From Rhodoferax sp. U2-2l (lineage in GTDB: Bacteria > Pseudomonadota > Gammaproteobacteria > Burkholderiales > Burkholderiaceae_C), in contig NZ_JAJCTH010000012.1 in the NCBI RefSeq assembly GCF_020594515.1, positions 87,130 through 151,129 on the forward strand: a stretch of DNA of 64,000 nucleotides, read 5' to 3'. Below the pieces are notes generated by a model. That model saw only the letters and a list, made by a program, of their open reading frames with translations, did not search any database and was not told the DNA's origin. A program made the position numbers and the translations under genes. Each line of letters opens with the position of its first letter. Position 1 is the stretch's first letter. This document shows positions 9,512 through 20,346 of this stretch, one piece after another.

Positions 9512-10443
9512 ACCCAATCCCGACGCACCAGAAATTGCTCGGTCAAGGCCGCTTCGGGCGACCCCGGCTCGGCCTGGTGCTGGTACGACCAACTCACCAG
9601 CGGTGGCATGGAGAGCAGAATCGACTCCGTGCGCCCACCCGATTGCAGGCCAAAGTGGGTGCCGCGGTCCCAGACCAGGTTGAACTCGACATAACGGCCA
9701 CGCCGGTACAGCTGGAAATTGCGCTCGCGCTCACCGTAGGGCGTGTCCTTGCGGCGCAACACGATGGGCAGGTAGGCACCCAGAAAACTGTCCGCCACCG
9801 ACTGCATCATGGCCAGGCTGCGCTCAAAGCCCAGTTCCTGGAAGTCGTCAAAAAACACGCCACCCGCGCCACGCTGCTCATGGCGGTGTTTGTTGCAGAA
9901 GTAGTCGTCGCACCAGGTCTTGAAACGCGGGTATTTGTCGTCACCAAACGGGGTCAGGGCGTTTTTGCAGCTCTGGTGGAAATGCACCACGTCTTCTTCA
10001 AAGCCGTAGTAAGGCGTCAAATCCATGCCGCCGCCAAACCAGCACACCACCGAGCCATCGCTGGCGGTGGCCGAGATCATGCGCACGTTCATGTGCACGG
10101 TGGGCACATACGGGTTGCGCGGGTGAAACACCAGCGACACGCCCATCGCCTCGAACGGCACCCCCACCAGACCCGGGCGGTGCTGCGTGGCCGACGGCGG
10201 CAGGTTCGGCCCGCTCACGTGGGAGAAGCCACAACCAGCGCGCTCAAAAATGGGCCCGCCCTCCAGAATTTGGGTGATGCCCTGGCCCTGCAACTTGTCG
10301 CCAGGCGCTTTTTGCCAGGCATCGGTCAGAAACGCGTTGCCGTCCATGTCGGTGATGGCACTGGTGATGCGCGCCTGCAGGCCGCGCAAATAGCTGCTGA
10401 CGTCTGCCGTCACGCTGGCGGGGTTGGCAACCACCGCCGTCAT
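9508..10443 (-). CDS. hemF: Oxygen-dependent coproporphyrinogen III oxidase
   Basis: 311 residues, full length for HemF. Family segments are visible: [35 protein letters not shown], and the C-terminal [15 protein letters not shown] followed by [13 protein letters not shown]. The enzyme oxidatively decarboxylates coproporphyrinogen III to protoporphyrinogen IX in aerobic haem synthesis. ATGA overlaps join it to purD upstream and nadD downstream. Its presence indicates at least facultative aerobic growth. Confidence 0.95.
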   Translation of the reverse strand: MTAVVANPASVTADVSSYLRGLQARITSAITDMDGNAFLTDAWQKAPGDKLQGQGITQILEGGPIFERAGCGFSHVSGPNLPPSATQHRPGLVGVPFEAMGVSLVFHPRNPYVPTVHMNVRMISATASDGSVVCWFGGGMDLTPYYGFEEDVVHFHQSCKNALTPFGDDKYPRFKTWCDDYFCNKHRHEQRGAGGVFFDDFQELGFERSLAMMQSVADSFLGAYLPIVLRRKDTPYGERERNFQLYRRGRYVEFNLVWDRGTHFGLQSGGRTESILLSMPPLVSWSYQHQAEPGSPEAALTEQFLVRRDWV

Positions 10444-11759
10444 GCTGCAGTACCTTTGATGGCGCGGTAGCCAATATCGGTGCGGTATTGCATGCCGTCA
10501 AAACGTATACCCGCCGTCACTTCATAGGCGCGCTGCTGCGCCAGGCGCACGTTGTCGGCCAGCACGGTCACACAGAAGACGCGCCCGCCGGAGGTTTGCA
10601 GTGCGGCCACCTCACCGCCTTCGCCGGGCGCCAGCGCAGTGCCGGCATGGAACACCACCGCGTCTTCCACCGGCTTGGGAATACCAGTGATCACATCACC
10701 CTTACGCGGCTGCAGCGGGTAGCCGTGGGCGGCCAGCACCACCCCCAACGCGGTACGGCGGTCCCATTGCAGTTCGATCTGGTCCAGCTTGCCGTGCGGA
10801 CCGGGTTCGGTAGCGGCCAGCATCACATCCACCAAATCGCTTTTCAAACGCATCATGATCGGCTGGGTTTCGGGGTCACCCAAGCGGCAGTTGAATTCGA
10901 GCGTCTTGGGCCTGCCTTGCGCGTCGATCATCAGCCCCGCGTACAGAAAGCCGGTGAATTGAATGCCGTCTTTTTCCATGCCACGGATGGTGGGCAGGAT
11001 GATCTCGCGCATGGCGCGGGCATGCACATCGGGCGTGACGATGGGCGCGGGTGAATACGCGCCCATGCCGCCGGTGTTGGGGCCTTCGTCGCCATTGAGC
11101 AGGCGTTTGTGGTCCTGGCTGGTGGCCAATGGCAGCACGTTTTTGCCGTCCACCATGACGATGAAACTGGCCTCTTCCCCTTGCAGAAATTCTTCGATGA
11201 CCACGCGTGCGCCACCGGCGTTGTGGCTCACGCCCAGCGTGTTGTCCACCAGCATGAAGTCCACCGCCTCGTGCGCCTCGGCCAGGGTGGATGCCACCAC
11301 CACGCCCTTGCCAGCGGCCAGGCCGTCGGCCTTGACCACGATCGGTGCGCCCTTGGCATCAATGTAGGCATGCGCCAGTGCCGGGTCGGCAAAGGTTTCA
11401 AACTCGGCAGTGGGGATGGCGTGGCGTTTCATGAAGGCTTTGGAAAACGCCTTGGAGCTTTCCAGCTGCGCAGCCGCCTGCGTGGGGCCAAAGATGCGCA
11501 GCCCGTGTTTGCGGAACTCGTCCACCACACCTGCGGCCAGCGGCACCTCAGGGCCAACCACCGTCAGCACGATTTTTTGCTCCGTAGCCCACTCGCGCAG
11601 TGCCTGCACGTCGGTGATGGGGACGTTCTCAAACAGCGGGTCAGTGGCGGTGCCGCCGTTGCCGGGGGCAACGTAAATCTTGTGGGTTTTGGGGGACTGC
11701 GCCAGCTTCCAGGCCAGGGCGTGTTCGCGGCCACCGCCGCCAATAACGAGAATCTTCAT
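10440..11759 (-). CDS. purD: Phosphoribosylamine-glycine ligase
   Basis: 439 residues. An N-terminal [19 protein letters not shown] domain is followed by the ATP-grasp region ([16 protein letters not shown] and [17 protein letters not shown]) and [16 protein letters not shown] near residue 290. This is the second step of purine synthesis, joining glycine to phosphoribosylamine. The start overlaps the yebC stop by 4 bp and its own stop overlaps hemF by 4 bp. Confidence 0.96.
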   Translation of the reverse strand: MKILVIGGGGREHALAWKLAQSPKTHKIYVAPGNGGTATDPLFENVPITDVQALREWATEQKIVLTVVGPEVPLAAGVVDEFRKHGLRIFGPTQAAAQLESSKAFSKAFMKRHAIPTAEFETFADPALAHAYIDAKGAPIVVKADGLAAGKGVVVASTLAEAHEAVDFMLVDNTLGVSHNAGGARVVIEEFLQGEEASFIVMVDGKNVLPLATSQDHKRLLNGDEGPNTGGMGAYSPAPIVTPDVHARAMREIILPTIRGMEKDGIQFTGFLYAGLMIDAQGRPKTLEFNCRLGDPETQPIMMRLKSDLVDVMLAATEPGPHGKLDQIELQWDRRTALGVVLAAHGYPLQPRKGDVITGIPKPVEDAVVFHAGTALAPGEGGEVAALQTSGGRVFCVTVLADNVRLAQQRAYEVTAGIRFDGMQYRTDIGYRAIKGTAA

Positions 11760-12490
11760 ACAGCGTCCAGGTCAAGTTCGGCGTTGTGAAACACCGCTTG
11801 CACATCGTCCAGGTCTTCCAGGGCGTCCAGCAGCTTTTGCATGCGGGTGGCTTCGTCACCGCTGACCTCGATCGGGTTCTCCGGGCGCATGGTCACTTCA
11901 GCGTCGTCGGGCGTCAGGCCAGCGGCCACCAGCGCGTCCTTGATGGCTTCAAAATCTGCCACCGGGGTGATCACCTCGATGGCGCCATCTTCGTCGGTGA
12001 TCACATCATCGGCACCAGCTTCCAGCGCCACTTCCATCACCTTGTCTTCACTCACACCCGGGGCAAAAATGATCTGGCCGCAGTGTTTGAACTGAAACGC
12101 CACCGAGCCCTCGGTGCCCATGTTGCCGCCAAACTTGGAGAACGCGTGTCGCACCTCAGCCACGGTGCGCACCTTGTTGTCGGTCATGGTGTCAACAATG
12201 ATCGCCGCGCCACCAATGCCGTAACCCTCGTAACGGATTTCTTCGTAGCTGATGCCGTCGAGCGAACCGGTGGCTTTGTCGATGTTGTATTTGATGCGGT
12301 CGGCCGGCATGTTGGCCGCCTTGGCGCGGTCAATGGCCAGACGCAGGCGCGGGTTGGCCGACAAGTCGCCGCCACCGGCCCGTGCCGCCACGGTGATTTC
12401 ACGGATGATGCGCGTCCAGATCTTGCCGCGCTTCTCGTCTTGGCGGCCTTTGCGGTGCTGAATATTGGCCCATTTACTGTGTCCTGCCAC
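11756..12490 (-). CDS. YebC/PmpR-family protein
   Basis: 244 residues, beginning [21 protein letters not shown], the signature of the YebC/TACO1 family, with acidic central and C-terminal domains. Members act as DNA-binding regulators or as translation factors that relieve ribosome stalling at proline-rich stretches. It is the first gene of the array running to rng and is divergent from the HerA-like gene, with about 58 bp between the start codons as promoter space. Confidence 0.92.
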   Translation of the reverse strand: MAGHSKWANIQHRKGRQDEKRGKIWTRIIREITVAARAGGGDLSANPRLRLAIDRAKAANMPADRIKYNIDKATGSLDGISYEEIRYEGYGIGGAAIIVDTMTDNKVRTVAEVRHAFSKFGGNMGTEGSVAFQFKHCGQIIFAPGVSEDKVMEVALEAGADDVITDEDGAIEVITPVADFEAIKDALVAAGLTPDDAEVTMRPENPIEVSGDEATRMQKLLDALEDLDDVQAVFHNAELDLDAV

Positions 12491-12548
12491 GGGAATTCCT
12501 TTGAAAATTCGTTACGCTATTGGCTCGATTGTACTTTTTGAGTCCGAT

Positions 12549-14075
12549 ATGCCTGAACCCATCCTGATCGCCCAGCACGGGCAGACCCAGTGTTTCCTGC
12601 AGCCCGACAAGGCCAATCGCCACGGGCTGATCACCGGCGCCACCGGCACCGGCAAGACCATCACCCTGCAAACCCTGGCCGAAGGTTTTGCCAAACTCGG
12701 TGTGCCGGTGTTTTTGGCCGACATCAAGGGGGACCTCACCGGCATCTCCCGCCCCGGCAGCGCCACCCCCAAACTGGCCAAAGTCCTGAAGGAACGTGGG
12801 CTGACGACCCCTGACTACGAGGCTTTTTCCACCACGCTGTGGGACGTGTTTGGTGAGCAGGGCCATCCGGTGCGCGCCACCGTGAGCGACCTGGGCCCGC
12901 TGCTGCTGTCGCGCATGCTCAACCTGAACGACACGCAGGCGGGCGTGTTGCAACTGGTGTTCAAGATTGCCGACGACGCCGGTTTGCTGCTGCTGGACAT
13001 GAAAGACCTGCGCGCGATGTGCCAGGACGTGGGCGACAACGCATCCAGCTACACCACCGAGTACGGCAACATCAGCGCCGCCAGCATCGGCGCCATCCAG
13101 CGCGGGCTGATGCAGATTGAGGAGCAAGGCGGCAACAAGTTCTTTGGCGAGCCGATGCTCAACATTGAAGACTTCATGCAGACCGACGCGCACGGCCGTG
13201 GTTTGATCAACATCCTGGCCGCCGACAAGCTGATGAACTCGCCCCGGCTGTACAGCACCTTTTTGCTGTGGATGCTCAGCGAGTTGTTCGAGACCCTGCC
13301 CGAAGTCGGCGACCTGGACAAGCCCAAGCTGGTGTTCTTTTTTGACGAGGCCCACCTGCTGTTCAACGACGCGCCCAAGGTGCTGATCGAACGGATCGAA
13401 CTGGTGGTGCGGCTGGTGCGCAGCAAGGGCGTGGGCGTGTACTTTGTGACGCAAAACCCGCTGGACATCCCCGACAGTGTGCTGGCCCAGCTGGGCAACC
13501 GGGTGCAACACGCCCTGCGTGCCTTCACCCCGCGTGACCAGAAAGCCGTCAAAAGCGCCGCCAGCACCATGCGCCCGAACCCCGGTCTGGACATTGGCGC
13601 GGCCATCACCGAGTTGGCCGTGGGCGAGGCGCTGATCAGTTTTCTGGACGACAAAGGCCGCCCCTGCCCGACCGAGCGGGTGTACGTCTTCCCGCCGGCC
13701 AGTCAGATCGGCCCGATCACCGCTGAAGAGCGCCGCGCCCTGCTGGCAGACTCCATCGTGGCGGGTGTCTACGAAAAAACACTGGACCGCGACTCCGCCT
13801 TTGAGAAGCTCAAAGGCCACGCCGCCGCCCGGGCCGCGCAGGCAGAGGAACAGGCCAAGGCATCACCCAAAACCAGGGGCGCCACGGCAGAACCCGCCGC
13901 GCAAGAAGGCGGCGGCCTGCTCGACAGCCTTGGCAGCCTGCTCGGTGGCGGTGGTGGCCGACGCACCTCGGCCGGTGAGCAGCTTTTCAAAAGCGCAGCC
14001 AGCTCGATTGGCCGCGAAGTCGGCCGCCAGATCATCCGTGGTGTGCTGGGCGGTATTTTTGGTGGCAAGCGTTGA
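12549..14075 (+). CDS. HerA-like ATPase (DUF853 / YjgR family)
   Basis: 508 residues from ATG 12549; an earlier in-frame start at 12465 would overlap yebC and is less likely. Walker [19 protein letters not shown] lies near residue 36 and Walker [12 protein letters not shown] near residue 262, as in the DUF853/HerA P-loop ATPases. The C-terminus is rich in Ala, Gly and Pro, with a [17 protein letters not shown] linker before a conserved [16 protein letters not shown] tail. HerA relatives translocate DNA, but the cellular role of this subfamily is not established. Confidence 0.85.
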   Translation: MPEPILIAQHGQTQCFLQPDKANRHGLITGATGTGKTITLQTLAEGFAKLGVPVFLADIKGDLTGISRPGSATPKLAKVLKERGLTTPDYEAFSTTLWDVFGEQGHPVRATVSDLGPLLLSRMLNLNDTQAGVLQLVFKIADDAGLLLLDMKDLRAMCQDVGDNASSYTTEYGNISAASIGAIQRGLMQIEEQGGNKFFGEPMLNIEDFMQTDAHGRGLINILAADKLMNSPRLYSTFLLWMLSELFETLPEVGDLDKPKLVFFFDEAHLLFNDAPKVLIERIELVVRLVRSKGVGVYFVTQNPLDIPDSVLAQLGNRVQHALRAFTPRDQKAVKSAASTMRPNPGLDIGAAITELAVGEALISFLDDKGRPCPTERVYVFPPASQIGPITAEERRALLADSIVAGVYEKTLDRDSAFEKLKGHAAARAAQAEEQAKASPKTRGATAEPAAQEGGGLLDSLGSLLGGGGGRRTSAGEQLFKSAASSIGREVGRQIIRGVLGGIFGGKR

Positions 14076-14114
14076 CCGGATAATCGCAGCACACACTTAT
14101 TACAAAGCAAGCAT

Positions 14115-14756
14115 ATGAACACAAACGATCCCATGGTCCACGTCATCAACCACCCGCTGGTGCAGCACAAGCTGACCCTGATGCGCCGCAAAGACGCCAG
14201 CACCACCAGTTTCCGTACCCTGCTCAATGAGCTGGCGATGCTGATGGCTTATGAAGTGACCCGCGACATGCCCACCCAAGAGGTGGAGGTCGAGACCCCG
14301 CTGGAAACCATGACCGCCACCATGATCGATGGCAAGAAGCTCGCACTGGCCTCCATCCTGCGTGCGGGCAATGGGCTGCTGGAGGGTTTTCTGGCGGTGG
14401 TGCCCGGCGCCCGCGTCGGCCACATCGGCCTGTACCGCGACCCGGCCACGCTGCAGGCGGTGGAGTATTACTTCAAGATGCCCAAGGAAATGCCCGAACG
14501 CGACGTGATCGTGGTCGACCCGATGCTGGCCACCGGCCACTCGGCCATTGCCGCCATCACCCGCATCAAGGCGCTCAGCCCCCGCTCCATCAAGTTTGTC
14601 TGCCTGCTGACCTGCCCCGAAGGCGTCAAGGCCTTGCGCGCTGCCCACCCCGATGTGCAGATCTTCACCGCGGCCATCGATCGCCAGCTCAACGACCACG
14701 GCTACATTCTGCCGGGCCTGGGTGATGCCGGTGACCGGATCTTTGGCACGCAGTGA
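14115..14756 (+). CDS. upp: Uracil phosphoribosyltransferase
   Basis: 213 residues. The PRPP-binding loop [11 protein letters not shown] (133-143) and the C-terminal [16 protein letters not shown] are diagnostic of UPRTase, which salvages uracil to UMP. It lies 39 bp after the HerA-like gene on the same strand. Confidence 0.96.
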   Translation: MNTNDPMVHVINHPLVQHKLTLMRRKDASTTSFRTLLNELAMLMAYEVTRDMPTQEVEVETPLETMTATMIDGKKLALASILRAGNGLLEGFLAVVPGARVGHIGLYRDPATLQAVEYYFKMPKEMPERDVIVVDPMLATGHSAIAAITRIKALSPRSIKFVCLLTCPEGVKALRAAHPDVQIFTAAIDRQLNDHGYILPGLGDAGDRIFGTQ

Positions 14757-14849
14757 GGGTGTGAGGCCGGGGCTGAATCCCTGAGCGGCGCATCCTGTTG
14801 GCGGGCTCAGAACGGCGCGGCGGCATCCAAATGGCGCGCCGCACTTGCC

Positions 14850-14879
14850 TTTACAAACCAGCGCCTGAAGCTCTATAGT
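14850..14879 (+). promoter_or_regulatory. Putative sigma-70 promoter for the 94-residue gene
   Basis: TTTACA (14850-14855) and TATAGT (14874-14879) are separated by 18 bp. Transcription would start at about 14886, just where the hairpin leader begins. Confidence 0.45.
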
Positions 14880-14885
14880 CACCAC

Positions 14886-14916
14886 CCACCCGGGCAAAAA
14901 GCAATGACCCGGGTGG
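14886..14916 (+). other. Strong hairpin in the 5' leader of the 94-residue gene
   Basis: CCACCCGGG (14886-14894) and CCCGGGTGG (14908-14916) form a perfect 9-bp stem with a 13-nt loop, ending 22 nt before the ATG at 14939. There is no T-tract, so it is not an obvious terminator. It could stabilise the mRNA or influence access to the AAGG ribosome site. Confidence 0.5.
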
Positions 14917-14938
14917 CACAAACAAAACAAGGTGCGCC

Positions 14939-15223
14939 ATGTTGGACAACAACCCAAAATTCGACGTCGTGGCTCAGGCCTTCCCGCATATCGGCGTCAA
15001 ACTCAAGGAATACTGGGGGCGTGACGGCTTCGTAGCCTACATGGAAGGCCTGTTGCACGGCACCCGTGGTGGCACCCGGCGTGGTTTTCAGCTTGAGGTG
15101 CTGATGGCCCTGCACCATCTGGCCGAGCAACACAAGGCCACCTATCCCCAGTTTGAGGTGCGTGATGACTTTTGGGCCTTTGTCGAGAGCAAGCCCGCCA
15201 GTCAGGGCCCAGGCGGTTTTTGA
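14939..15223 (+). CDS. Conserved-looking hypothetical protein, 94 residues
   Basis: A small soluble protein with no membrane segment or signal peptide. It begins MLDNNPKFDVVAQAFPHIGVKLKEYWG and contains the basic segment HGTRGGTRRGF. AAGG lies upstream of the ATG, with a promoter and hairpin before that. I do not recognise a family. Its separate promoter and sound coding character support a real gene. Confidence 0.65.
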   Translation: MLDNNPKFDVVAQAFPHIGVKLKEYWGRDGFVAYMEGLLHGTRGGTRRGFQLEVLMALHHLAEQHKATYPQFEVRDDFWAFVESKPASQGPGGF

Positions 15224-15259
15224 GCCCGCCTGAGCCTGCGGGCACAGCCCCCGCGGGAC

Positions 15260-16555
15260 TCACATCACATTCATGCGCTTGGCCTGCTCGGTCAGTTCGG
15301 CGCGAAAGTGCGGGTGGGCGATGCTGATCAACTCGCGCGCGCGCTGTTTGGCCGACTTGCCGCGCAGCTGCGCCACGCCGTATTCGGTGACCACGTAATT
15401 GATGTCGTTCTTGCTGGTGCTGACATGGGTGCCGGGCGACAGACACGGCACGATGCGCGAAATGCTGTGGTCTTTGGCGGTGGACGGCAGCACGATGAAG
15501 GCCTTGCCACCGCGCGACATGTTGGCCGCGCGCACAAAGTCGGCCTGGCCGCCGGTGCCCGAATACTGCACATGCCCCAGGCTCTCGGAGCCGCATTGGC
15601 CCAGCAAGTCAATCTGCAGTGTGGCGTTGATGGCCACCAGGTTGTCGTTCTGGCCGGCCAGCGTGGGGGCGTTGGTGTAATCCACCGGGTGAATTTCCAG
15701 CGCCGGGTTGCGGTCCATGAAGGTGTAGAGCTTTTTGGAACCCAGCGCAAAGGTTGCCACCATCTTGCCGGGCAGGTAGTTTTTGCGCCGGTTGGTGACC
15801 GCACCCGCTTCGAGCAAGGTCAGGATGCCGTCACCAATCATTTCGGTATGGATGCCCAAATCATGCTTGGCGGTGAGCTGCATCACCACCGCATCGGGGA
15901 TGCCGCCGTAGCCAATCTGCAGGGTGGCGCCATCGTCAATCAGTTCGGCCACATACTTGCCAATGGCCTCCTGCACGTGGCCGATTTTCGGCAGGGCGAC
16001 CTCGGGTACCGGCGTTTCGCTCTCCACCAAGCCAGCCACTTGCGAAATGTGGACATGGCAGTTGCCGTAGGCAAAAGGCACGTTGGGGTTGACTTCCAGC
16101 ACCACGGCTCGCGCCTTGGCCACGGCGGCCATGGTGTAGTCGGCCCCCAGGCTGAGCGAAAAATAGCCGTGCGCGTCCATCGGTGAGGCCATGCTGAACA
16201 CCACGTCAGCGGCCATCTGGCCGCGCCGGATCATGCAGGGGATTTCTGAAAAATAGTTGGGCAAAAAGTCAATCCAGCCCGCTTGCCCGCCAGCGCGGGT
16301 GGCGGCACCATAAAACAGCGCCACATGCCGAACATGGTCCACCGTCTCGGGGTCCAGGTAGCCATACTTGTGCATCGCCAAAATCTGCGCCACCTTCACA
16401 TCATGAAAACTGCGCCGCTGCCGGGACAAGGCGGCCAGCAAAGCGGGTGGCTCAGCCACACCGGTGGGCACGATGATGCAATCACCGTCTCTGACCAGGT
16501 GCACGGCGTCGCTGGCGGACATTTTTTTCTTGGCGTAAGTTTCTTGGACTGACAT
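15260..16555 (-). CDS. Acetyl-CoA hydrolase/CoA-transferase family protein
   Basis: 431 residues from ATG 16555, which has a good AAGGAG ribosome site; an in-frame ATG at 16600 lacks one. The layout is that of family I CoA-transferases of the acetyl-CoA hydrolase/4-hydroxybutyrate CoA-transferase group, with IGYGGIPDAV and HTEMIGDG (candidate catalytic Glu) near the centre and YVVTEYGVAQLRGKS near the C-terminus. It would move CoA between short-chain acids. The exact substrate cannot be assigned. The next gene begins elsewhere, so it is probably transcribed alone. Confidence 0.85.
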   Translation of the reverse strand: MSVQETYAKKKMSASDAVHLVRDGDCIIVPTGVAEPPALLAALSRQRRSFHDVKVAQILAMHKYGYLDPETVDHVRHVALFYGAATRAGGQAGWIDFLPNYFSEIPCMIRRGQMAADVVFSMASPMDAHGYFSLSLGADYTMAAVAKARAVVLEVNPNVPFAYGNCHVHISQVAGLVESETPVPEVALPKIGHVQEAIGKYVAELIDDGATLQIGYGGIPDAVVMQLTAKHDLGIHTEMIGDGILTLLEAGAVTNRRKNYLPGKMVATFALGSKKLYTFMDRNPALEIHPVDYTNAPTLAGQNDNLVAINATLQIDLLGQCGSESLGHVQYSGTGGQADFVRAANMSRGGKAFIVLPSTAKDHSISRIVPCLSPGTHVSTSKNDINYVVTEYGVAQLRGKSAKQRARELISIAHPHFRAELTEQAKRMNVM

Positions 16556-16596
16556 GCTGGCTCCTTTTTTTGGGTGATGGATGTCCTCGGCGCTGC

Positions 16597-18039
16597 TCAA
16601 TCTGCCTGCGGCGCAATCATTTCCGCGTAATCGTAAAGCGCCCCCAAAATCGCTTCACCGCGCTCGTCAGCCGTTTCTGCCAGCGTATCGAGCTGGTCAA
16701 ACAGGGCGGTCAGGGTGAGGGCGCCGCCCTCACCTTCCAGCAGGCGCGCCGCGCGGTGAGCCTCCCAGGCGGCGGCTTCGTCGGCGGTCAAACTTTCAGG
16801 AAAGTTGCGGGCGCGGTAGCGCCATAACAACTCCGTCAGGCGGGTGTCGTCAAAGGCCGGACGGGCTTTGGCGAGCTGTTCAGGCGGACTGGCACGCAGG
16901 TCGTTCAGGCGGCGGCGGTCGGCGTTGCAGATGAAACCGCCATACAGGTCTTCGTCCACATCCACCGGGCCGGTGTGGCCGCGCTTGAAGACATCGGCCC
17001 AGATGGCGCTCATGTCCGGCAGGTCGCGCGCCTTGGCGGCGTTGTCCAGCTGCGCGGCCACGTCGATGCCCCAGCGCTGCGCCATCGGCTCGCTGAGCAC
17101 TTTGAGGTTGCTCATCACCATCGGTGACTTGTTGACATGCACGGATTTGATGGGCAGGCGGCGCATTCCCTCGGGCAAATCAGCGCTGCGAGTGAACAGG
17201 CGTTGTTGGATCTGTGCGGCGTTCAAACTGGCCAATTCGCTCGGGTCTTGCGCCAGATCCCAGGCCAGCAGTTCGTTTTTGTTACCCGGGTGCATGGCCA
17301 GCGGCCACATCAGCGCCAGGCAGCCGCGCTCAGGCGCGAACATGCCCGAGATGTGCCAAAACGGCCGCGCGTTTTTCAGGGTGGCGGGCAAGCCCAATTC
17401 CGAGAGCACCCGGTCCTTTTTGTGCAAGCCAAAACAGAAGTCAAACAGGCGTGGCTGCGCGGTTTTGATCAGCCGCGCCAGCGCGATCGTGGCGTGCACG
17501 TCGCTCAGCGCGTCATGGGCGGATTCGTGCGCCAAGCCGTTGGCGGCGGTCAGGTCGGTGAGTTTGAAGCTGGGTTTGCCGTCCGGTTTAGTCGGCCAGG
17601 TGATGCCATCAGGCCGCAGCGCATAGGCGGTGCGCACCACGTCAAGCAGGTCCCAGCGGCCGCAGTCGTTTTGCCATTCACGGGCGTACGGGTCAATCAG
17701 GTTGCGCCAGAACATGAAGCGGGTGATTTCATCGTCGAAGCGGATGGTGTTGTAACCCACGCCGACCGTGCCGGGAAAGCTCAGCAATTGCTCGATCTGC
17801 GCGGCAAACTGGTGTTCCGGGAGGCCTTTGGCCAGGCATTCCTGCGGCGTGATGCCGGTGATCAGGCAGGCCTCGGGCTCGGGCAAAAAGTCGTTGGCAG
17901 GCTGGCAATACAGCATCACCGGCTCACCCAGCGGGTTCAAGTCAGCATCGGTGCGAATGGCGGCAAACTGCGCCGGACGGGCGCTGCGGGTGTTGGCACC
18001 AAAGGTTTCGTAGTCGTGCCAGAGAAAAGTATGGGTCAT
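16597..18039 (-). CDS. sbcB: Exodeoxyribonuclease I
   Basis: 480 residues from ATG 18039, beginning MTHTFLWHDYETFG, close to the 475 residues of the E. coli enzyme. The frame is open far upstream, but that part overlaps relA and is low-complexity. The DEDD exonuclease residues are visible: D in WHDYETFG, D in NTIRFDDEI and D in HDALSDVHATIALARL. It degrades single-stranded DNA 3' to 5' in recombination and mismatch repair. It starts 5 bp after the relA stop codon. Confidence 0.92.
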   Translation of the reverse strand: MTHTFLWHDYETFGANTRSARPAQFAAIRTDADLNPLGEPVMLYCQPANDFLPEPEACLITGITPQECLAKGLPEHQFAAQIEQLLSFPGTVGVGYNTIRFDDEITRFMFWRNLIDPYAREWQNDCGRWDLLDVVRTAYALRPDGITWPTKPDGKPSFKLTDLTAANGLAHESAHDALSDVHATIALARLIKTAQPRLFDFCFGLHKKDRVLSELGLPATLKNARPFWHISGMFAPERGCLALMWPLAMHPGNKNELLAWDLAQDPSELASLNAAQIQQRLFTRSADLPEGMRRLPIKSVHVNKSPMVMSNLKVLSEPMAQRWGIDVAAQLDNAAKARDLPDMSAIWADVFKRGHTGPVDVDEDLYGGFICNADRRRLNDLRASPPEQLAKARPAFDDTRLTELLWRYRARNFPESLTADEAAAWEAHRAARLLEGEGGALTLTALFDQLDTLAETADERGEAILGALYDYAEMIAPQAD

Positions 18040-18044
18040 GTTGT

Positions 18045-20294
18045 TTATTTTCTGCGGGCCGAACTCACTCCCGGCAGCTCGGCCACCAGGCCCAGAACCT
18101 TGTGCAGGCGGCCCGAATCCGACACCTCCACGGTAAACGTCATCCACGCCGTGCCCTTGATGGACTGGGTCTGCACCCCGATGACGTTCATCTTCTCCTT
18201 GGTGAACACCTCGGAAATATCGCGCAGCAGGCCCTGGCGGTCGTGCGCCTGCACAGCCACATCCACCGGGTACACCGAACCACTCACCGCCTGCGCCACA
18301 CCCCACTCCACATCGATCAGGCGTTCACCATTTCTGGCCACCATTTCTTTCAAATTGCTGCAGTCCTTGCGGTGCACGCTGACGCCTTTGCCACGGGTGA
18401 CAAAACCACAGATCGCATCCGGCGGGGCGGGTTTGCAGCACTTGGCCATCTGGGTCATGAGTGAATCCACACCCACCACCAGCAGCCCGCCTTTGGTCGG
18501 GTTGTCGCCCGAGCGGGGTTTGCGCAGAAGCGGCAAATTGGCATCAAACTGCGGTGCCTCCGGCGGGCGCAGCAGTTGCTCAATGGTGCGCAGCGAAAAC
18601 TCGTCCTTGCCCACATCTTCAAACAGGGCGTTGGCGTTCTCGAACCCCAGTTGCACCGCCAGGTCGTCGAGCTTGAGCGCGGTTTTGCCTTCACGCTGCA
18701 GCAGTTTCTCAACCGCCTCGCGGCCTTTGGCGATGGTTTCACTGAGGGCCAGCGCGTTGAACCAGGCGCGCACCTTGGTGCGGGCGCGGTGGCTGGCCAG
18801 GTAACCCAGGTCGGCATTGAGCCAGTCGCGTGACGGGCCACCCTCTTTGGCGGCAGACACCTCCACGGTCTGGCCGTTCTTGAGCGGTGTGTTCAGCGGC
18901 ACCATGGCGCCGTCCACCCGCGCACCGCGGCAGCGGTGGCCCAGGTCGGTGTGTACGGTGTACGCAAAATCGACCGGTGTGGCGCCTTGCGGCAGCTCGA
19001 CGATGGCGGCGTCTGGCGTCAGCACATAAATACGGTCGTCCAGCAGGGTTTCCGGCTGCACGCCCGACAAATCGCGCTCCCACGCCAGCAGCTGGCGCAG
19101 CACGGCGATCTTGGCGTCATAGGCGCCGGTGGCCGACACCCCCGCGTAACCTTTGGCACCGGCTTCTTTGTAAGCCCAGTGCGCCGCCACACCGTTTTCG
19201 GCGTGGTCGTGCATGGCCTGGGTGCGGATCTGGATCTCGGTCGGCAGCCCATCTGCATCACGCACCACGGTGTGCAAGGACTGGTAACCATTGACCTTGG
19301 GTTTGGCGATGTAATCGTCAAACTCTTCGGTGATCGGTTTGAAATGGTCGTGCACCCAGCTCAGGGCGCCGTAACACTCCGGCACGCTGGCCACCACGAT
19401 GCGCAGCGCGCGCACGTCATACACCTTGTCGAACCCGAGCGACTTGCCACGCATCTTTTTGACAATGCTGTAGATGTGTTTGGGCCGCCCCGACACCGAG
19501 GCATGGATGCCATTGACGTTCAGGTCATGCTCCAGCTGGCTGCGCAAACGCTCCACATGGGCTTCGCGCTCAACCCGCTTTTCGTCCAGCAGCCGGGCCA
19601 CCTGTTTGTAGGTGTCGGGCTCCAGAAAGCGGAACGCCAGGTCTTCCAGCTCCCACTTGATCTCCCAAATGCCCAGCCGGTTGGCCAGCGGCGCGAACAC
19701 CTGCAGCGATTCAGCCGCCACGCCATCGGGCACGGGGAGCTTGCTGGCAGCAAAAAAACGCAGCGTTTGCAGCCGCGAGGCCAGGCGCAGCATCACCACG
19801 CGCAGGTCACGCGAGAAAGCCAGCAGCATCTTGCGCACGTTTTCGGTCTGCACGGCGGCCGCTTGCTGCGCCGCCGGGGTGTCGGTAGCCGCCGTGGCTT
19901 TGGCCGCCTTGGCGGCCTTGGCCTGGCGCGCCTGACGCTGCACCCGCACCAGCTTGGTGGTCTCGATGGCCAGCGCGGCAAAGTTGTCGCCAAACGCCTT
20001 GGCAATCACCTCCTGCGGCTTGTTCAGGTGGTCACAGGTGTAGACCAGGTAACTCGCCGCCTGCATCGCCTCCGAGCCACCAATGTCTTTCAAAATCACA
20101 GCCACGGCGTCCGCATGGGCCAGCGTGTTTTCGCCGGTGTCCAGCGTTTCGCAAGACAGCAGGGGTTCGGCAAAAGCACGGGCGCGCACCAGCGCCTGGG
20201 GATGGTCGGGCAGGGTTTCTGCAATGGCCGCCACCACGGGCAGCACGGGTTTGACCGCCTTGACAGGCGCCGCCTCGGAGACTGAACTTTTCAT
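18045..20294 (-). CDS. relA: (p)ppGpp synthetase, RelA type
   Basis: 749 residues from ATG 20294. The order is an N-terminal pseudo-HD domain, synthetase, TGS and C-terminal ACT. Where hydrolases carry an HD pair, this protein reads YLVYTCDHLN, so hydrolysis is probably lost. The synthetase region holds GRPKHIYSI and EEFDDYIAKPKVNGYQSLHT. The ExDD form, instead of RxKD, is typical of synthetase-only RelA. An Ala/Lys-rich insert follows the pseudo-HD helices at about residues 125-150. It would make (p)ppGpp on stalled ribosomes in amino-acid starvation. Confidence 0.92.
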   Translation of the reverse strand: MKSSVSEAAPVKAVKPVLPVVAAIAETLPDHPQALVRARAFAEPLLSCETLDTGENTLAHADAVAVILKDIGGSEAMQAASYLVYTCDHLNKPQEVIAKAFGDNFAALAIETTKLVRVQRQARQAKAAKAAKATAATDTPAAQQAAAVQTENVRKMLLAFSRDLRVVMLRLASRLQTLRFFAASKLPVPDGVAAESLQVFAPLANRLGIWEIKWELEDLAFRFLEPDTYKQVARLLDEKRVEREAHVERLRSQLEHDLNVNGIHASVSGRPKHIYSIVKKMRGKSLGFDKVYDVRALRIVVASVPECYGALSWVHDHFKPITEEFDDYIAKPKVNGYQSLHTVVRDADGLPTEIQIRTQAMHDHAENGVAAHWAYKEAGAKGYAGVSATGAYDAKIAVLRQLLAWERDLSGVQPETLLDDRIYVLTPDAAIVELPQGATPVDFAYTVHTDLGHRCRGARVDGAMVPLNTPLKNGQTVEVSAAKEGGPSRDWLNADLGYLASHRARTKVRAWFNALALSETIAKGREAVEKLLQREGKTALKLDDLAVQLGFENANALFEDVGKDEFSLRTIEQLLRPPEAPQFDANLPLLRKPRSGDNPTKGGLLVVGVDSLMTQMAKCCKPAPPDAICGFVTRGKGVSVHRKDCSNLKEMVARNGERLIDVEWGVAQAVSGSVYPVDVAVQAHDRQGLLRDISEVFTKEKMNVIGVQTQSIKGTAWMTFTVEVSDSGRLHKVLGLVAELPGVSSARRK

Positions 20295-20346
20295 GAAAAC
20301 GTCTGGTCTTGTTCTTGTATCGATTGCGTGTGTAGCCCCATCGGGC

